Below, piece by piece: positions 31,846-41,015 of a stretch of DNA of 64,000 nucleotides (positions within the stretch are counted from its first letter, which is position 1; the number at the start of each line of letters is the position of its first letter). Source of the DNA: Frigoribacterium sp. PvP032 (lineage in GTDB: Bacteria; Actinomycetota; Actinomycetes; Actinomycetales; Microbacteriaceae). The translations under genes and the position numbers were made by a program. The notes under the pieces are model-generated. The model saw only the letters and a list, made by a program, of their open reading frames with translations, did not search any database and had not been told where the DNA came from. The stretch is taken from positions 806,001 to 870,000 of the forward strand of contig NZ_JAFIBM010000001.1 in NCBI RefSeq assembly GCF_017833035.1, written 5' to 3'.

Positions 31846-34274
31846 CCATCGAGATGCAGCACACGACGGGCCGCCCCGGCGACGAGGGCCGAGCCGAGGG
31901 CCGAGCCGAGGAGGCGCGGGCCGCGACGAGCGCGACCGGTCTCGTCCTCAGCGACCGCGTCCGTCGTCTCCTCGAGGACATGTCACTCGACGAGAAGCTG
32001 GCCCAGCTGGTCGGCTGGTGGGTCGACCAGGGCGGCGGAGCCGTCGCGCCGATGCAGGGCGCGATGACCCCGAGCGACGACTACGGCGCCGCGACCGAGC
32101 ACGGCCTGGGCCACCTGACCCGGGTCTACGGGACGCGGCCGGTCGACCCCGTCCAGCGCGCCTCCTGGCTCTGGGAGGAGCAGCGCCGGCTGCGTGCCGA
32201 GACGCGTCTCGGCATCCCGGCGATCGTGCACGAGGAGTGCCTGACCGGGCTGGCCGCCTGGCAGGCCGCGACGTTCCCGACGCCTCTCGCGTGGGGCGCC
32301 TCCTTCGATCCCGACCTGGTCGAGCGGATGGCGGCGCTGATCGGCGGCTCGATGCGCGAGCTCGGCGTGCACCAGGGCCTCGCGCCGGTGCTCGACGTGA
32401 TCCGTGACCCGCGGTGGGGACGCGTCGACGAGTGCATCGCCGAGGACCCGTACGTCGTGGGGACCATCGGCACCGCCTACGTGCGCGGCCTCCAGTCGGC
32501 GGGCGTGCACGCCACGCTCAAGCACTTCGTCGGCTACTCGCTCTCGGACGCGGGCCGCAACCACGCCCCCGCCAACATCGGGCCGCGCTACCTCGCCGAC
32601 GTGCTGCTGCCGCCGTTCGAGATGGCCGTGCGCGACGGCGGGGTGCGCTCGGTGATGAACTCGTACGCCGAGGTCGACGGCGTGCCCGTCGGGTCGACGC
32701 CCGAGTACCTGACCGACCTGCTGCGCGGTGAGTGGGGCTTCGACGGCGTCGTCGTCTCCGACTACTTCGCCGTCGCCTTCCTCGAGGTGATGCACGCCGT
32801 CGCCGCCGATCGCGGCGAGGCCGCCGCGCTCGCGCTCGAGGCCGGCATCGACGTCGAGCTGCCCACCGGAGACGCCTACCTCGCCCCGCTCGCCGAGCGC
32901 GTGCGGGCCGGGCTGGTCGACGAGACGCTGGTCGACCTCGCGGTCGCCCGCGTGCTCGCGCAGAAGGATGAGCTCGGCCTGCTCGACGAGGCCGCCCTCG
33001 ACGCCGCGGAGGCAGCGGGGCCGCCGACCGAGATCGACCTCGACAGCCCGGCGCACCGTGCGGTCGCCCGCCGCCTGGCCGACGAGTCGGTCGTGCTGCT
33101 GACCAACGACGGTGTGCTGCCGCTGGCCGCGCCGGCGCGCGTCGCGCTGATCGGCCCGAACGCGGACAGCACCGAGGCGCTGATGGGCTGCTACTCGTTC
33201 GTCAACCACGTGCTGGCGCACCACCCGGGGGTGCCCACGGGCATCGCCGTGCCGACGGTCGCCGAGGCGCTCCGTGACGAGCTGCCCGCCGCCGAGCTCG
33301 TCGTCGTGCGCGGCTGCGAGGTCGAGGGCTCCGACGACGGCGACGACCTCGCGGGCATCGCCGAGGCGGTCCGCGAGGCAGCCGCCTCCGACGTGGCCGT
33401 CGTGGTGGTCGGCGACCGCGCAGGGCTCTTCGGCCGCGGCACCGTCGGCGAGGGCAACGATGTCGAGAGCCTCGAGCTGCCGGGGCCGCAGCGCGACCTC
33501 GTGGAGGCGGTCGTCGCCTCCGGCACCCCGGTCGTGCTGGTCGTGCTGTCCGGTCGTCCCTACGCCATCGGCTGGGCCGTCTCGGGGCCGAGCGCCCCGG
33601 CGGCGGTCGTCCAGGCGTTCTTCCCGGGGGAGCAGGGCGGGCCCGCGATCGCCGGCGTGCTCTCGGGCAGCGTCGTGCCGTCGGGCCGGCTGCCCGTGTC
33701 GCTGCCACGATCGGCAGGCGCACAGCCCTTCTCGTACCTGCACCCGCCGCTCGGCGGCCCGAGCGAGGTGACGAGTGCCGACAGCACGCCCGTGCTGCCG
33801 TTCGGCCACGGCCTCTCGTACACGACGTTCGAGCGGTCGGGGCTCGTCGTCGGGGGCTCCGACTCGGGCGCAGGCGCGGGCTCGGGTGCGGCCGAGGTGC
33901 CCGCAGGAGGCGCGTTCAGCGCGACCGTGACGGTGCGGAACACGGGCGGCCGGGCCGGCGCCGACGTGGTGCAGCTCTACGCGCACGACGTCGTCGCCTC
34001 GGTGACCCGCCCGGTCGCGCAGCTGCTCGGCTACGCCAGGGTCGAGCTAGAGCCGGGGCAGGAGGCGCAGGTGACGTTCCGCGTGCCGACGCAGCGCCTC
34101 GCGTTCAGCGACCGCCGGATGCGCCGCGTGGTCGAGCCCGGAGCCGTCGAGCTCTGGGTGGGCCCCTCGTGCGCCGAGCGCGAGACGGAGGCGGCGCTCG
34201 CGATCACCGGCCCCGTGCACCTCGTCGGGCTCGACGACGCCCGCGTCGTCGCCGTCGAGGTCGAGCGCCGCTGA
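31842..34274 (+). CDS. Glycoside hydrolase family 3 enzyme (beta-glycosidase)
   Basis: The protein has 810 residues and no signal peptide, so it is intracellular. The GH3 N-terminal barrel includes LGIPAIVHEECLTGL, DPRWGRVDECIAEDPY, the KHFVGYS loop (Lys227-His228) and VVVSDYFAV, in which Asp307 is the expected nucleophile. The C-terminal sandwich domain follows (SVVLLTNDGVLPL, VVLSGRPYAIGW, LPFGHGLSYTTFE), and a fibronectin-III-like domain with TVRNTGGRAGADVVQLY closes the chain. Family members are beta-glucosidases, xylosidases and related enzymes; the exact specificity is unknown. Co-translation with the permeases means it cleaves the imported oligosaccharide. Confidence 0.92.
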   Translation: MTIEMQHTTGRPGDEGRAEGRAEEARAATSATGLVLSDRVRRLLEDMSLDEKLAQLVGWWVDQGGGAVAPMQGAMTPSDDYGAATEHGLGHLTRVYGTRPVDPVQRASWLWEEQRRLRAETRLGIPAIVHEECLTGLAAWQAATFPTPLAWGASFDPDLVERMAALIGGSMRELGVHQGLAPVLDVIRDPRWGRVDECIAEDPYVVGTIGTAYVRGLQSAGVHATLKHFVGYSLSDAGRNHAPANIGPRYLADVLLPPFEMAVRDGGVRSVMNSYAEVDGVPVGSTPEYLTDLLRGEWGFDGVVVSDYFAVAFLEVMHAVAADRGEAAALALEAGIDVELPTGDAYLAPLAERVRAGLVDETLVDLAVARVLAQKDELGLLDEAALDAAEAAGPPTEIDLDSPAHRAVARRLADESVVLLTNDGVLPLAAPARVALIGPNADSTEALMGCYSFVNHVLAHHPGVPTGIAVPTVAEALRDELPAAELVVVRGCEVEGSDDGDDLAGIAEAVREAAASDVAVVVVGDRAGLFGRGTVGEGNDVESLELPGPQRDLVEAVVASGTPVVLVVLSGRPYAIGWAVSGPSAPAAVVQAFFPGEQGGPAIAGVLSGSVVPSGRLPVSLPRSAGAQPFSYLHPPLGGPSEVTSADSTPVLPFGHGLSYTTFERSGLVVGGSDSGAGAGSGAAEVPAGGAFSATVTVRNTGGRAGADVVQLYAHDVVASVTRPVAQLLGYARVELEPGQEAQVTFRVPTQRLAFSDRRMRRVVEPGAVELWVGPSCAERETEAALAITGPVHLVGLDDARVVAVEVERR

Positions 34275-34321
34275 GCGGTCCGGGGTGTCGTCGACCGCAC
34301 GGGGCGTCCATGCTGGGGTGC

Positions 34322-37300
34322 ATGCACGACGACATCCCCCTGACCATCGGACGCGCCCGCCGGGTGCTGGACGAGCGCATCGTGCCGGCCGTGCACGCGA
34401 CGTCGGTGCCGCTCGAGGTCGCCTGGCACGTGCTGCCGGGCGAGCCGGTGCCGCCGACGGAGGGGCTCGCACTCGACTACGAGCCCTACGAGGTCGGCAC
34501 CCCGTGGGGCGCGGCCTGGGGCACGACCTGGTTCCGGCTGCGGGGCACGGTCCCCGCCGGGTGGGCCGGACGCCGGGTCGAGGCCGTCGTCGACCTCGGG
34601 TTCGACGTCGACATGACCGGGTTCCAGTGCGAGGGCCTCGTCTACCGCGCCGACGGCACGCCGGTGAAGTCGATCGCCCCGCGCAACCAGTGGGTGCTCG
34701 TCAGCGAGGAGGCGGGGGCCGGCGACGAGGTCGAGTGGTTCGTCGAGTGCGCGTCGAACCCGGTGCTGCTCGACCACCACCCCTTCCTGCCGACCGACGA
34801 GGGCGACGTGCGGACGTCGTCGCCCCGACCGCTCTACACGAGCCGTCGCATGGACCTCGCCCTGTTCGAGTCCGAGCTGCACGAGCTGGCGCTCGACGTC
34901 GAGGTGCTGCTCGAGCTGCAGGCCGAGCTGCCGCAGGGCCCGCGGCGCATGCGGGTGCTCCAGGCCCTCGACGACGCCCTCGACGCGCTCGACCTGCAGC
35001 ACCTCGCCCAGACGGCCCCCGCCGCGCGGGCGGCCCTGGCGCCGGCGCTCGCGTCGCCCGCCGAGGCGTCGGCGCACCGGATCTCGGCGGTCGGGCACGC
35101 GCACATCGACTCGGCCTGGCTCTGGCCGGTACGTGAGACGATCCGCAAGGTGGCTCGCACCGCGTCGTCGGTCACCGAGCTGATCGACCAGACCGACGAC
35201 TTCGTCTACGGCATGTCGAGCGCCCAGCAGTACGCCTGGATCAAGGAGCACCGCCCCGAGGTGTGGGCACGCGTCGTGGCGGCCGTCGAGGCCGGCCGCT
35301 TCCTGCCGCTCGGCGGCATGTGGGTCGAGTCCGACACGGTGATGCCCTCCGGCGAGTCGATCGTGCGCCAGTTCTCGCAGGGCCAGCGGTTCTTCGAGCG
35401 CGAGTTCGGCATCCGGCCCGCCGGCGTCTGGCTGCCCGACAGCTTCGGGTACTCGCCGGCCCTGCCGCAGCTGATGAACCGCGCGGGGTTCCGCTGGTTC
35501 TTCACGCAGAAGATCTCGTGGAACCAGGTCAACAAGTTCCCGCACCACACCTTCGAGTGGGAGGGGATCGACGGGTCGCGCACGTTCTCGCACTTCCCGT
35601 CGATGGACACGTACAACTCGCAGCTGTCCGGAGCCGAGGTCGCGAAGGCGTCGGTGCAGTTCCGCGAGAACCGGCTCGCCAGCGGCTCGATCGCCCCGGT
35701 GGGCTGGGGCGACGGCGGCGGCGGCACGACGCGCGAGATGACGGGCAAGGCCGCCCGGCTGGCCGATCTCGAGGGCAGTGCGCGGGTGGCCTGGGAGCAC
35801 CCGGACGCGTTCTTCGAGCGGGCGCGGGGCGAGCTGGTCGACCCGCCCGTCTGGGTGGGCGAGCTCTACCTCGAGCTGCACCGGGCGACCCTGACCTCGC
35901 AGCACCAGACCAAGCAGGGCAACCGGCGCACCGAGCACCTCCTCGTCGAGGCCGAGCTGTGGGCGACCACCGCGGCGGTGCGCGTCGGTGCCGACTACCC
36001 GTACGACGAGCTGGACTCGCTCTGGCAGACCGTGCTGCTGCACCAGTTCCACGACATCCTGCCGGGCACGTCCATCGCCTGGGTGCACCGCGAGGCCGTC
36101 GCCGAGTACGCGCGCGTCGAGGCCGCGGCCAGGGCGATCGTCGAGCGGTCGCAGGCCGCCGTCGTCGGCGAGGGCGACCTCGAGGTCGAGGTCAACTCGT
36201 CGCCGGTCGCCCGCGACGGGGTGCCCGCGTTCTCGGCCCGCGTCGTCGAGCCGCGCGAGGTGCGCCCGGTCGACCTCGTCGCCCGGGACGGCGGCTTCGT
36301 GCTGACCAACGACCTGGTCCGCGTCGTGGTGGACGCGCAGGGCCTCGTCGTCTCCGCGGTCGACCTCACGACCGGACGCGACGCCGTCGCCCCCGGCCAG
36401 GTCGCCGGGCTGCTCCAGCTGCACCAGGACTTCCCGAACATGTGGGACGCGTGGGACGTCGACCGGTACTACCGCAACAAGGTCACGGACCTGCGCGACC
36501 TCGACGACATCGAGGCGCACGTCGACGGGACCGGCACGGCGCGGATCGTCGTCCGGCGCTCGTTCTCGGCGTCGTCGGTGGTGCAGACCCTCACCCTCGC
36601 GCCGGGCCGGCGCACCCTCGAGTGGGCCCAGCAGACCGAGTGGCACGAGACCGAGAAGTTCCTCAAGGTCGCGTTCCCGCTCGACGTCCGGGCCGAGCAC
36701 ACGATGGCCGAGACGCAGTTCGGCGCCGTCCGACGGCCCACCCACGTGAACACCTCGTGGGAGGCGGCGAAGTTCGAGACCTCGATGCACCGGTTCGTGC
36801 TGGTCGACGAGCCCGGCTTCGGCGTCGCGCTCGTCAACGACTCGGTCTACGGCTTCGACACCACCCGCGACAGCGCCGACGGCGCCGTCAGCACGACGGT
36901 GCGCCTGTCGCTGCTGCGGGCGCCGAGGTTCCCCGACCCGGCGACCGACCAGGGCACGCAGACGCACCGCTTCGGCCTGGTGATCGGCACCGACCTCGCC
37001 GGCGCGACGGCCGAGGGGCTCTGGATGAACGTCGACCCGACGACGACGACGGGTGCCAGGGGCGCGCTGCCTCTCGTGACGGCGTCGGACGGCGTCCTCG
37101 TGTCGAGCGTCAAGCTGGCAGACGACCGGTCGGGCGACCTCGTCGTCAGGCTCTGGGAACCGGTCGGCCGCCGGGTGCGGGCGACTGTCCGGGTCGATGC
37201 GCCCGCCGCGGCCGTCCGGGCCGTCTCGCTGCTCGAGGAGGCCCTGCCGGACGTCGGGGCCCAGGCAGGCCTGGGCCCCGACGGCTCCGTCGAGATCGCC

Positions 37301-37351
37301 CTCGGCGGCTTCGAGGTCCGGACGCTGCGCTTCGTGCTCGGGTGCCGCTGA
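34322..37351 (+). CDS. Alpha-mannosidase, glycoside hydrolase family 38
   Basis: The protein has 1009 residues from ATG 34322 (ATG 34310 is an alternative) and has no signal peptide. The GH38 catalytic site is clear. HAHIDSAWLWPV supplies zinc ligands His261 and Asp263, WLPDSFGYSPALPQLM contains the nucleophile Asp373, and HQFHDILPGTS (His574, His577, Asp578) completes the metal site. The C-terminal beta domains contain LTNDLVRVVVD and HETEKFLKVAFPLDV. It removes alpha-mannose from glycans using zinc. It lies 47 bp after the GH3 gene and probably belongs to the same LacI-controlled operon, suggesting that mannosylated glycans such as N-glycan fragments or mannan are the substrate. Confidence 0.94.
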   Translation: MHDDIPLTIGRARRVLDERIVPAVHATSVPLEVAWHVLPGEPVPPTEGLALDYEPYEVGTPWGAAWGTTWFRLRGTVPAGWAGRRVEAVVDLGFDVDMTGFQCEGLVYRADGTPVKSIAPRNQWVLVSEEAGAGDEVEWFVECASNPVLLDHHPFLPTDEGDVRTSSPRPLYTSRRMDLALFESELHELALDVEVLLELQAELPQGPRRMRVLQALDDALDALDLQHLAQTAPAARAALAPALASPAEASAHRISAVGHAHIDSAWLWPVRETIRKVARTASSVTELIDQTDDFVYGMSSAQQYAWIKEHRPEVWARVVAAVEAGRFLPLGGMWVESDTVMPSGESIVRQFSQGQRFFEREFGIRPAGVWLPDSFGYSPALPQLMNRAGFRWFFTQKISWNQVNKFPHHTFEWEGIDGSRTFSHFPSMDTYNSQLSGAEVAKASVQFRENRLASGSIAPVGWGDGGGGTTREMTGKAARLADLEGSARVAWEHPDAFFERARGELVDPPVWVGELYLELHRATLTSQHQTKQGNRRTEHLLVEAELWATTAAVRVGADYPYDELDSLWQTVLLHQFHDILPGTSIAWVHREAVAEYARVEAAARAIVERSQAAVVGEGDLEVEVNSSPVARDGVPAFSARVVEPREVRPVDLVARDGGFVLTNDLVRVVVDAQGLVVSAVDLTTGRDAVAPGQVAGLLQLHQDFPNMWDAWDVDRYYRNKVTDLRDLDDIEAHVDGTGTARIVVRRSFSASSVVQTLTLAPGRRTLEWAQQTEWHETEKFLKVAFPLDVRAEHTMAETQFGAVRRPTHVNTSWEAAKFETSMHRFVLVDEPGFGVALVNDSVYGFDTTRDSADGAVSTTVRLSLLRAPRFPDPATDQGTQTHRFGLVIGTDLAGATAEGLWMNVDPTTTTGARGALPLVTASDGVLVSSVKLADDRSGDLVVRLWEPVGRRVRATVRVDAPAAAVRAVSLLEEALPDVGAQAGLGPDGSVEIALGGFEVRTLRFVLGCR

Positions 37352-37377
37352 GCCCCGGCAGCCGGCATCAGTCCCCG

Positions 37378-39258
37378 CTACGCCCGCGTGCGGGCCACCG
37401 TGACGAGGGCGTCGACCACGACGAACAGCACGAGCCCGAGGCCGACCATCGGCAGGAACAGCCCGACGACGAGGCCGACGGCGACCACCGCGACGAGGCC
37501 CTGCCACGGGGCGCGGACGAGGGCGCCTGCGGCAGCAGGGCGTCCGGCACGGAGGCGGCCCGCGCCTCCTGCAGGGCCTCGTCGCCACCACATCAGGTAG
37601 CCGAACACGACCATCGTGGCGACGCCGATGGCCGTGACCACCAGGAGGAGCTGGTTCGGCAGCCCGAACATGGTGCCCATGTGCGTGTCGACGCCCCACC
37701 GCGCGAGCTTCGCCATGACCGGGTAGTCCGCGAAGTCGGTGCGGTCGACGACGGCGAGCGTCGTGCCGTCGACCGCCGTGGAGTCGACCTGGGTCGGCCA
37801 GCTCCGCTCGATCTCGGTGACGGTCCAGGCGCTGTCGGCGTCGGCGGGCGGCTTGATCTCGACGAGACCCGTGTCGACGTTCACCGTCTGCGCGACGGCG
37901 AGCACGTCGTCGAACAGGTCAGGGTCGACCTCGGAGACGCCGGGGGCGGCGGCTCCGTGGTGGCCGGCGTGGGGGTCGACCGCGACGTCCTCGGCGTCGG
38001 GTGCCGCGCCTCCTGCGCTCGTGCCCTCGCCTCCTGCGCTCGTGCCCTCGGCGGGCAGGGCGGTGTCGAGCGCCGGAGCGGTCCAGCTGAGCGCGGCCCT
38101 CAGCGCGGTGACGTTGTCGCCCGCGTGCTGCGACCAGGTGATGCCCGTCGCCGAGAGGAACAGCGCCCCGATCGTCAGCCCGATGCCGATCGACGCGTGC
38201 CACGAGAAGTACCGACGCAGGCCGGTCGCGCGGAGGTCGGGCCGCACGAGGTCGCGGCGTGCACGCTCCCTCGCCGTCCCCGGCCCACGTGCCCGCAGGC
38301 GGCGGGCGATCCACAGGCCGAGGCCCGCCAGCACCACGACGCCGAGCCAGCTGGCGGCGAGCTCGCTGTAGAGGCGGCCGGCGTCGCCGAGCCCGAGGCT
38401 GCGGTGCAGGTCGGAGATCGTCGTCCGCAGCGGCAGCGAGCCGCTCGTGCCGTAGACGGGCAGGTCGCCGCGGATCTCGGCCGTGGCCGGGTCCACGAAG
38501 ATCGCCCGGGTCTGGCTCTCGATCAGGTCGTCACCGGTGAAGAGCACGCGCGTGGTGTCGCCCGGCTCGGGCGCGGGACGCACGGCGACGAGCTCGCCGC
38601 CGTCTCCGACGACCCGTTCAGCGGCCGCGACCTGGTCGGCGAGGGGGAGCGCGGCGCGCGTGCCCGGCGCCGTCACCGGCGCCGTCAGCTCGTCGGCGTA
38701 GACGACCTCCTCGAGCGTCGGCGCGAGCGCGTACGCCGCCCCGGTCAGCGCTGCGGCGAGGATGAACGGCCCCACCACGATCGCGGCCCAGAAGTGCAGC
38801 CGGAGCAGCAGCGGGCCGAGCCAGCTGCCGATGCCGCCGCCCGTCGCCCCGCCCGGGCGGGGCGCGCTCGGGACGCCGGGCTCGCGGACGGGGGTGCTGT
38901 CCCGCTCAGGCGCTGATCCGTCACGTGACGGATCAGCCGGAGGCGTGGGGGACGTGCCCGCTGATCCGTCTCGTGACGAATCAGCCGGAGGCGTGGGGGA
39001 CGTGCCCGCTGATCCGTCTCGTGACGGATCAGCCGGAGGCGTGGGGGACGTGCCCGCTGATCCGTCTCGTGACGGATCAGCCTTAGGCGTGGGGGACGTG
39101 CCCGCTGATCCGTCTCGTGACGGATCAGCCGGAGGCGTGGGGGACGTGCCCGCTGATCCGTCTCGTGACGGATCAGCCTTAGGCGTGGGGGACGTGCCCG
39201 GTGATCCGTCTCGTGACGGATCAGCCGGAGCGGCGACAGGAGGGGTGGTCGCGCTCAT
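37378..39258 (-). CDS. PepSY-domain membrane protein with hairpin-encoded N-terminal repeats
   Basis: The protein has 626 residues; ATG 39258 overlaps the ycnI-like stop. Residues about 12-115 are seven copies of a 16-residue unit (ADPSRDGSAGTSPTPP), encoded by a 48-bp DNA repeat. The rest matches PepSY-associated (PiuB-type) membrane proteins: LRLHFWAAIVVGPFILAAALTGAAYALAPTLEEVVYADEL, TTISDLHRSLGLGDAGRLYSELAASWLGVVVLAGL, LRRYFSWHASIGIGLTIGALFLSATGITWSQHAGDNV and WGVDTHMGTMFGLPNQLLLVVTAIGVATMVVFGYLMWW. A His-rich segment (DPHAGHH) sits in the extracellular part. These proteins are linked to iron or copper uptake. A start inside or after the repeats cannot be excluded. Confidence 0.88.
   Translation of the reverse strand: MSATTPPVAAPADPSRDGSPGTSPTPKADPSRDGSAGTSPTPPADPSRDGSAGTSPTPKADPSRDGSAGTSPTPPADPSRDGSAGTSPTPPADSSRDGSAGTSPTPPADPSRDGSAPERDSTPVREPGVPSAPRPGGATGGGIGSWLGPLLLRLHFWAAIVVGPFILAAALTGAAYALAPTLEEVVYADELTAPVTAPGTRAALPLADQVAAAERVVGDGGELVAVRPAPEPGDTTRVLFTGDDLIESQTRAIFVDPATAEIRGDLPVYGTSGSLPLRTTISDLHRSLGLGDAGRLYSELAASWLGVVVLAGLGLWIARRLRARGPGTARERARRDLVRPDLRATGLRRYFSWHASIGIGLTIGALFLSATGITWSQHAGDNVTALRAALSWTAPALDTALPAEGTSAGGEGTSAGGAAPDAEDVAVDPHAGHHGAAAPGVSEVDPDLFDDVLAVAQTVNVDTGLVEIKPPADADSAWTVTEIERSWPTQVDSTAVDGTTLAVVDRTDFADYPVMAKLARWGVDTHMGTMFGLPNQLLLVVTAIGVATMVVFGYLMWWRRGPAGGAGRLRAGRPAAAGALVRAPWQGLVAVVAVGLVVGLFLPMVGLGLVLFVVVDALVTVARTRA
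38913..39224. repeat. 48-bp tandem repeat, seven units, each with a 24-bp hairpin
   Basis: Units start at 38913, 38961, 39009, 39057, 39105, 39153 and 39201, an exact 48-bp period. Each unit opens with CTGATCCGTC, a 4-nt loop (usually TCGT) and GACGGATCAG, a 10-bp perfect stem. In the first unit the loop is ACGT, making the whole 24 bp a perfect palindrome. The remaining 24 bp (GGAGGCGTGGGGGACGTGCC and variants) do not pair. The repeat is in frame with the PepSY gene. Confidence 0.92.
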
Positions 39259-40073
39259 CGGCCGGCCTCCGTGCCGCGGCGACGGAGGGTCGTCGTGAGC
39301 AGGACGAGCCCGACGACTCCGACGACGAGCGCCCCGACGGCGAGGGCCCTGGCCGTCTCGTCGACGGGGGTCGGTGCGGAGGAGGCGGCGACCGCCTCCT
39401 GCGTGCCTGTCGCTGTGGTGTCGGTTCCGGTTCCGGTTCCGGTGCCGGTGCCGGTGCTGGTGCCGGCGCTGCTGGGGTCGGTGAGGGTGAGGACCGGTGC
39501 AGGCGAGGCGGGCTCGGCGTCGGAGCCCGGCTCCGCGACCTCGACCCAGTCGTACGAGCCGACCTCGCAGGACTGCACGGTGGGGAACGCGACGACGTCA
39601 CCGGGCCTGCCCTGGACCGGGAGCAGGGCCGAGACGGCGACCGTGTCGCGGAAGCCCTCGGGGAGGGCCGATCCCGGGTCGGCGGTCCAGGTGACCGTGG
39701 TGCCTGTGGTGCCTGTGGTGCCGGCGGTGCCGGCTGCCGGTGCCTCGGTGATCGACCAGCCGGGCTTGATCGTCGGCGTGACTGCCTGCACCTCGGCGGG
39801 GAACGTGACGGCGAGGGAGGTGGTGGGGGATCCCTCGCAGCCGTGGCCGACCGCGAAGGTCAGCACGCTGAGCGCCGCAGGGGCGGTCGACGAGGCCTCG
39901 AGCTCGACGTGGGCCCGGGCGGCCAGCGGTGCGGCGAGTGCGAGCCCGAGCCCGGTGGCGGTCGCGACGGCCGTGCCGAGGAGGCGGATGCGGGCAGGGG
40001 AGGTGCGGGCGGCGGAGGAGGAGCGGGCGGAGGAGGAACGGGCAGGGGAGGAGGTGCGGGCGCGTGGGCGCAT
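39255..40073 (-). CDS. YcnI-like copper-binding membrane protein (DUF1775)
   Basis: The protein has 272 residues. A Ser/Arg-rich start and signal peptide end at LAARA, leaving HVELEASSTAPAALSVLTFAVGHGCEGSPTTSLAVTFP as the mature start. His55 would be the first residue, as in YcnI copper proteins that hold Cu(II) with the N-terminal histidine brace. The domain includes SYDWVEV with a conserved Trp. A Thr-Gly repeat linker and one C-terminal membrane helix ending RRRG follow. It is probably exported and anchored, acting in copper handling with the PepSY protein (4-bp overlap) and the upstream His-rich membrane protein. Confidence 0.9.
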   Translation of the reverse strand: MRPRARTSSPARSSSARSSSAARTSPARIRLLGTAVATATGLGLALAAPLAARAHVELEASSTAPAALSVLTFAVGHGCEGSPTTSLAVTFPAEVQAVTPTIKPGWSITEAPAAGTAGTTGTTGTTVTWTADPGSALPEGFRDTVAVSALLPVQGRPGDVVAFPTVQSCEVGSYDWVEVAEPGSDAEPASPAPVLTLTDPSSAGTSTGTGTGTGTGTDTTATGTQEAVAASSAPTPVDETARALAVGALVVGVVGLVLLTTTLRRRGTEAGR

Positions 40074-40197
40074 GGAGGTGTCCTTCGGGCAGGCGGGGCG
40101 GACCCCGCGGCGACGGGGGAGGCCGTGCCGTGCCGGACCGGCGTGAGCGGTCGGGCACGGACGACGCCGCGCCCGCCGTCAGGAGGCGAGCGCGGCT

Positions 40198-40818
40198 CTA
40201 GGTCGTCGCCGGGGCCGGCGGGCCCCTCAGGGCACGCGTGGTCGCGAGCAGCAGCGTCACGAGCGGCCGAGGCGCGCGCTCGACGCGGACAGCCCCGCGC
40301 GGACGGTGCGGCACCACGAGCGCGACCACGCGGGCCACGAGCCGCACGAGCACCAGCCTGAGCGCCCGCACGAGCTGCCGCACGGCCGAGGTCCCCGCAC
40401 GGAGCGACGCGATCGTGACGAGACCGGCCACGACGTGCGCGCCGACCATGCTGCCGTCGTGGGCTCCGGCGGCGAGCTCGGGCAGCACGGCGGTCGCTCC
40501 GGGGAGGTGGTGGCCGGCGTGCGCGCCGCCCGCGCCTCCTGCGGGCTGGTCGTCGGCCATCGGGGCCATGCCGCCCGCGAGCGTGAAGACGGCGTGCAGC
40601 AGGCCCTGGGTCGCCGCGACGGCGACGACCAGCCGGGGCAGCGTCACGCGACGCCCGCCGAGGGCGAAGCAGAGGAGCACGCTCACGACGACGGCGGTGC
40701 CGAGCAGCAGCGCGGGCGGGAACGTGCCGCCGCCGAGCGCGTGCGCGGCGGCCGTGACGAGGGTGCTGACGCCCGCGGACAGCGCGGCGCGCAGCATGCG
40801 CTGCCGGCGTGCGTCCAC
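40198..40818 (-). CDS. His-rich multi-span membrane protein of the copper cluster
   Basis: GTG 40818 is chosen because AGGAGG lies 6 nt upstream; this gives 206 residues. About four or five hydrophobic helices can be traced (for example FPPALLLGTAVVVSVLLCFALGG and VVAVAATQGLLHAVFTLAGG). The loop AGGAGGAHAGHHLPG contains a His cluster, with another near AGAHDGSMVGAHVV, both suited to metal binding. The tail is very basic. No family name is certain. The position, 124 bp upstream of the YcnI-like gene on the same strand, supports a part in copper acquisition. Confidence 0.7.
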   Translation of the reverse strand: MDARRQRMLRAALSAGVSTLVTAAAHALGGGTFPPALLLGTAVVVSVLLCFALGGRRVTLPRLVVAVAATQGLLHAVFTLAGGMAPMADDQPAGGAGGAHAGHHLPGATAVLPELAAGAHDGSMVGAHVVAGLVTIASLRAGTSAVRQLVRALRLVLVRLVARVVALVVPHRPRGAVRVERAPRPLVTLLLATTRALRGPPAPATT

Positions 40819-40905
40819 GGGGGCCTCCTGGGGGTCTCGTCCCACGGTAGCCGAGCGCGGGGCCGAGGCCGCGCCGCCGCCTCCTGCGTGAAAGACGACC
40901 CGGAA

Positions 40906-40943
40906 GCGACAAGACGACGTGATGTTCCGCGCCGTCTTGTCGC
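40906..40943. repeat. 38-nt hairpin repeat family, copy D
   Basis: The copy has the GCGACAAGACGACG left end and GCCGTCTTGTCGC right end; the outer flanks GGAA and TTCC extend the stem. It lies in the 197-bp gap between the divergent His-rich membrane protein and SDR genes, which otherwise shows no clear feature. Confidence 0.82.
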
Positions 40944-41015
40944 TTCCGCGTTGGTTCTTCGTGGACGAGGGGTGAGCGGGCCGTGGTGTCGGGGGCCGGG
41001 TGCAGGATGGGGCGC

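Noticed and set aside
38913-39224. CRISPR-like array (seven regular palindromic repeats)
   Set aside because: The whole 48-bp unit repeats, including the would-be spacer, and it is in frame with a membrane protein. No cas gene is near.
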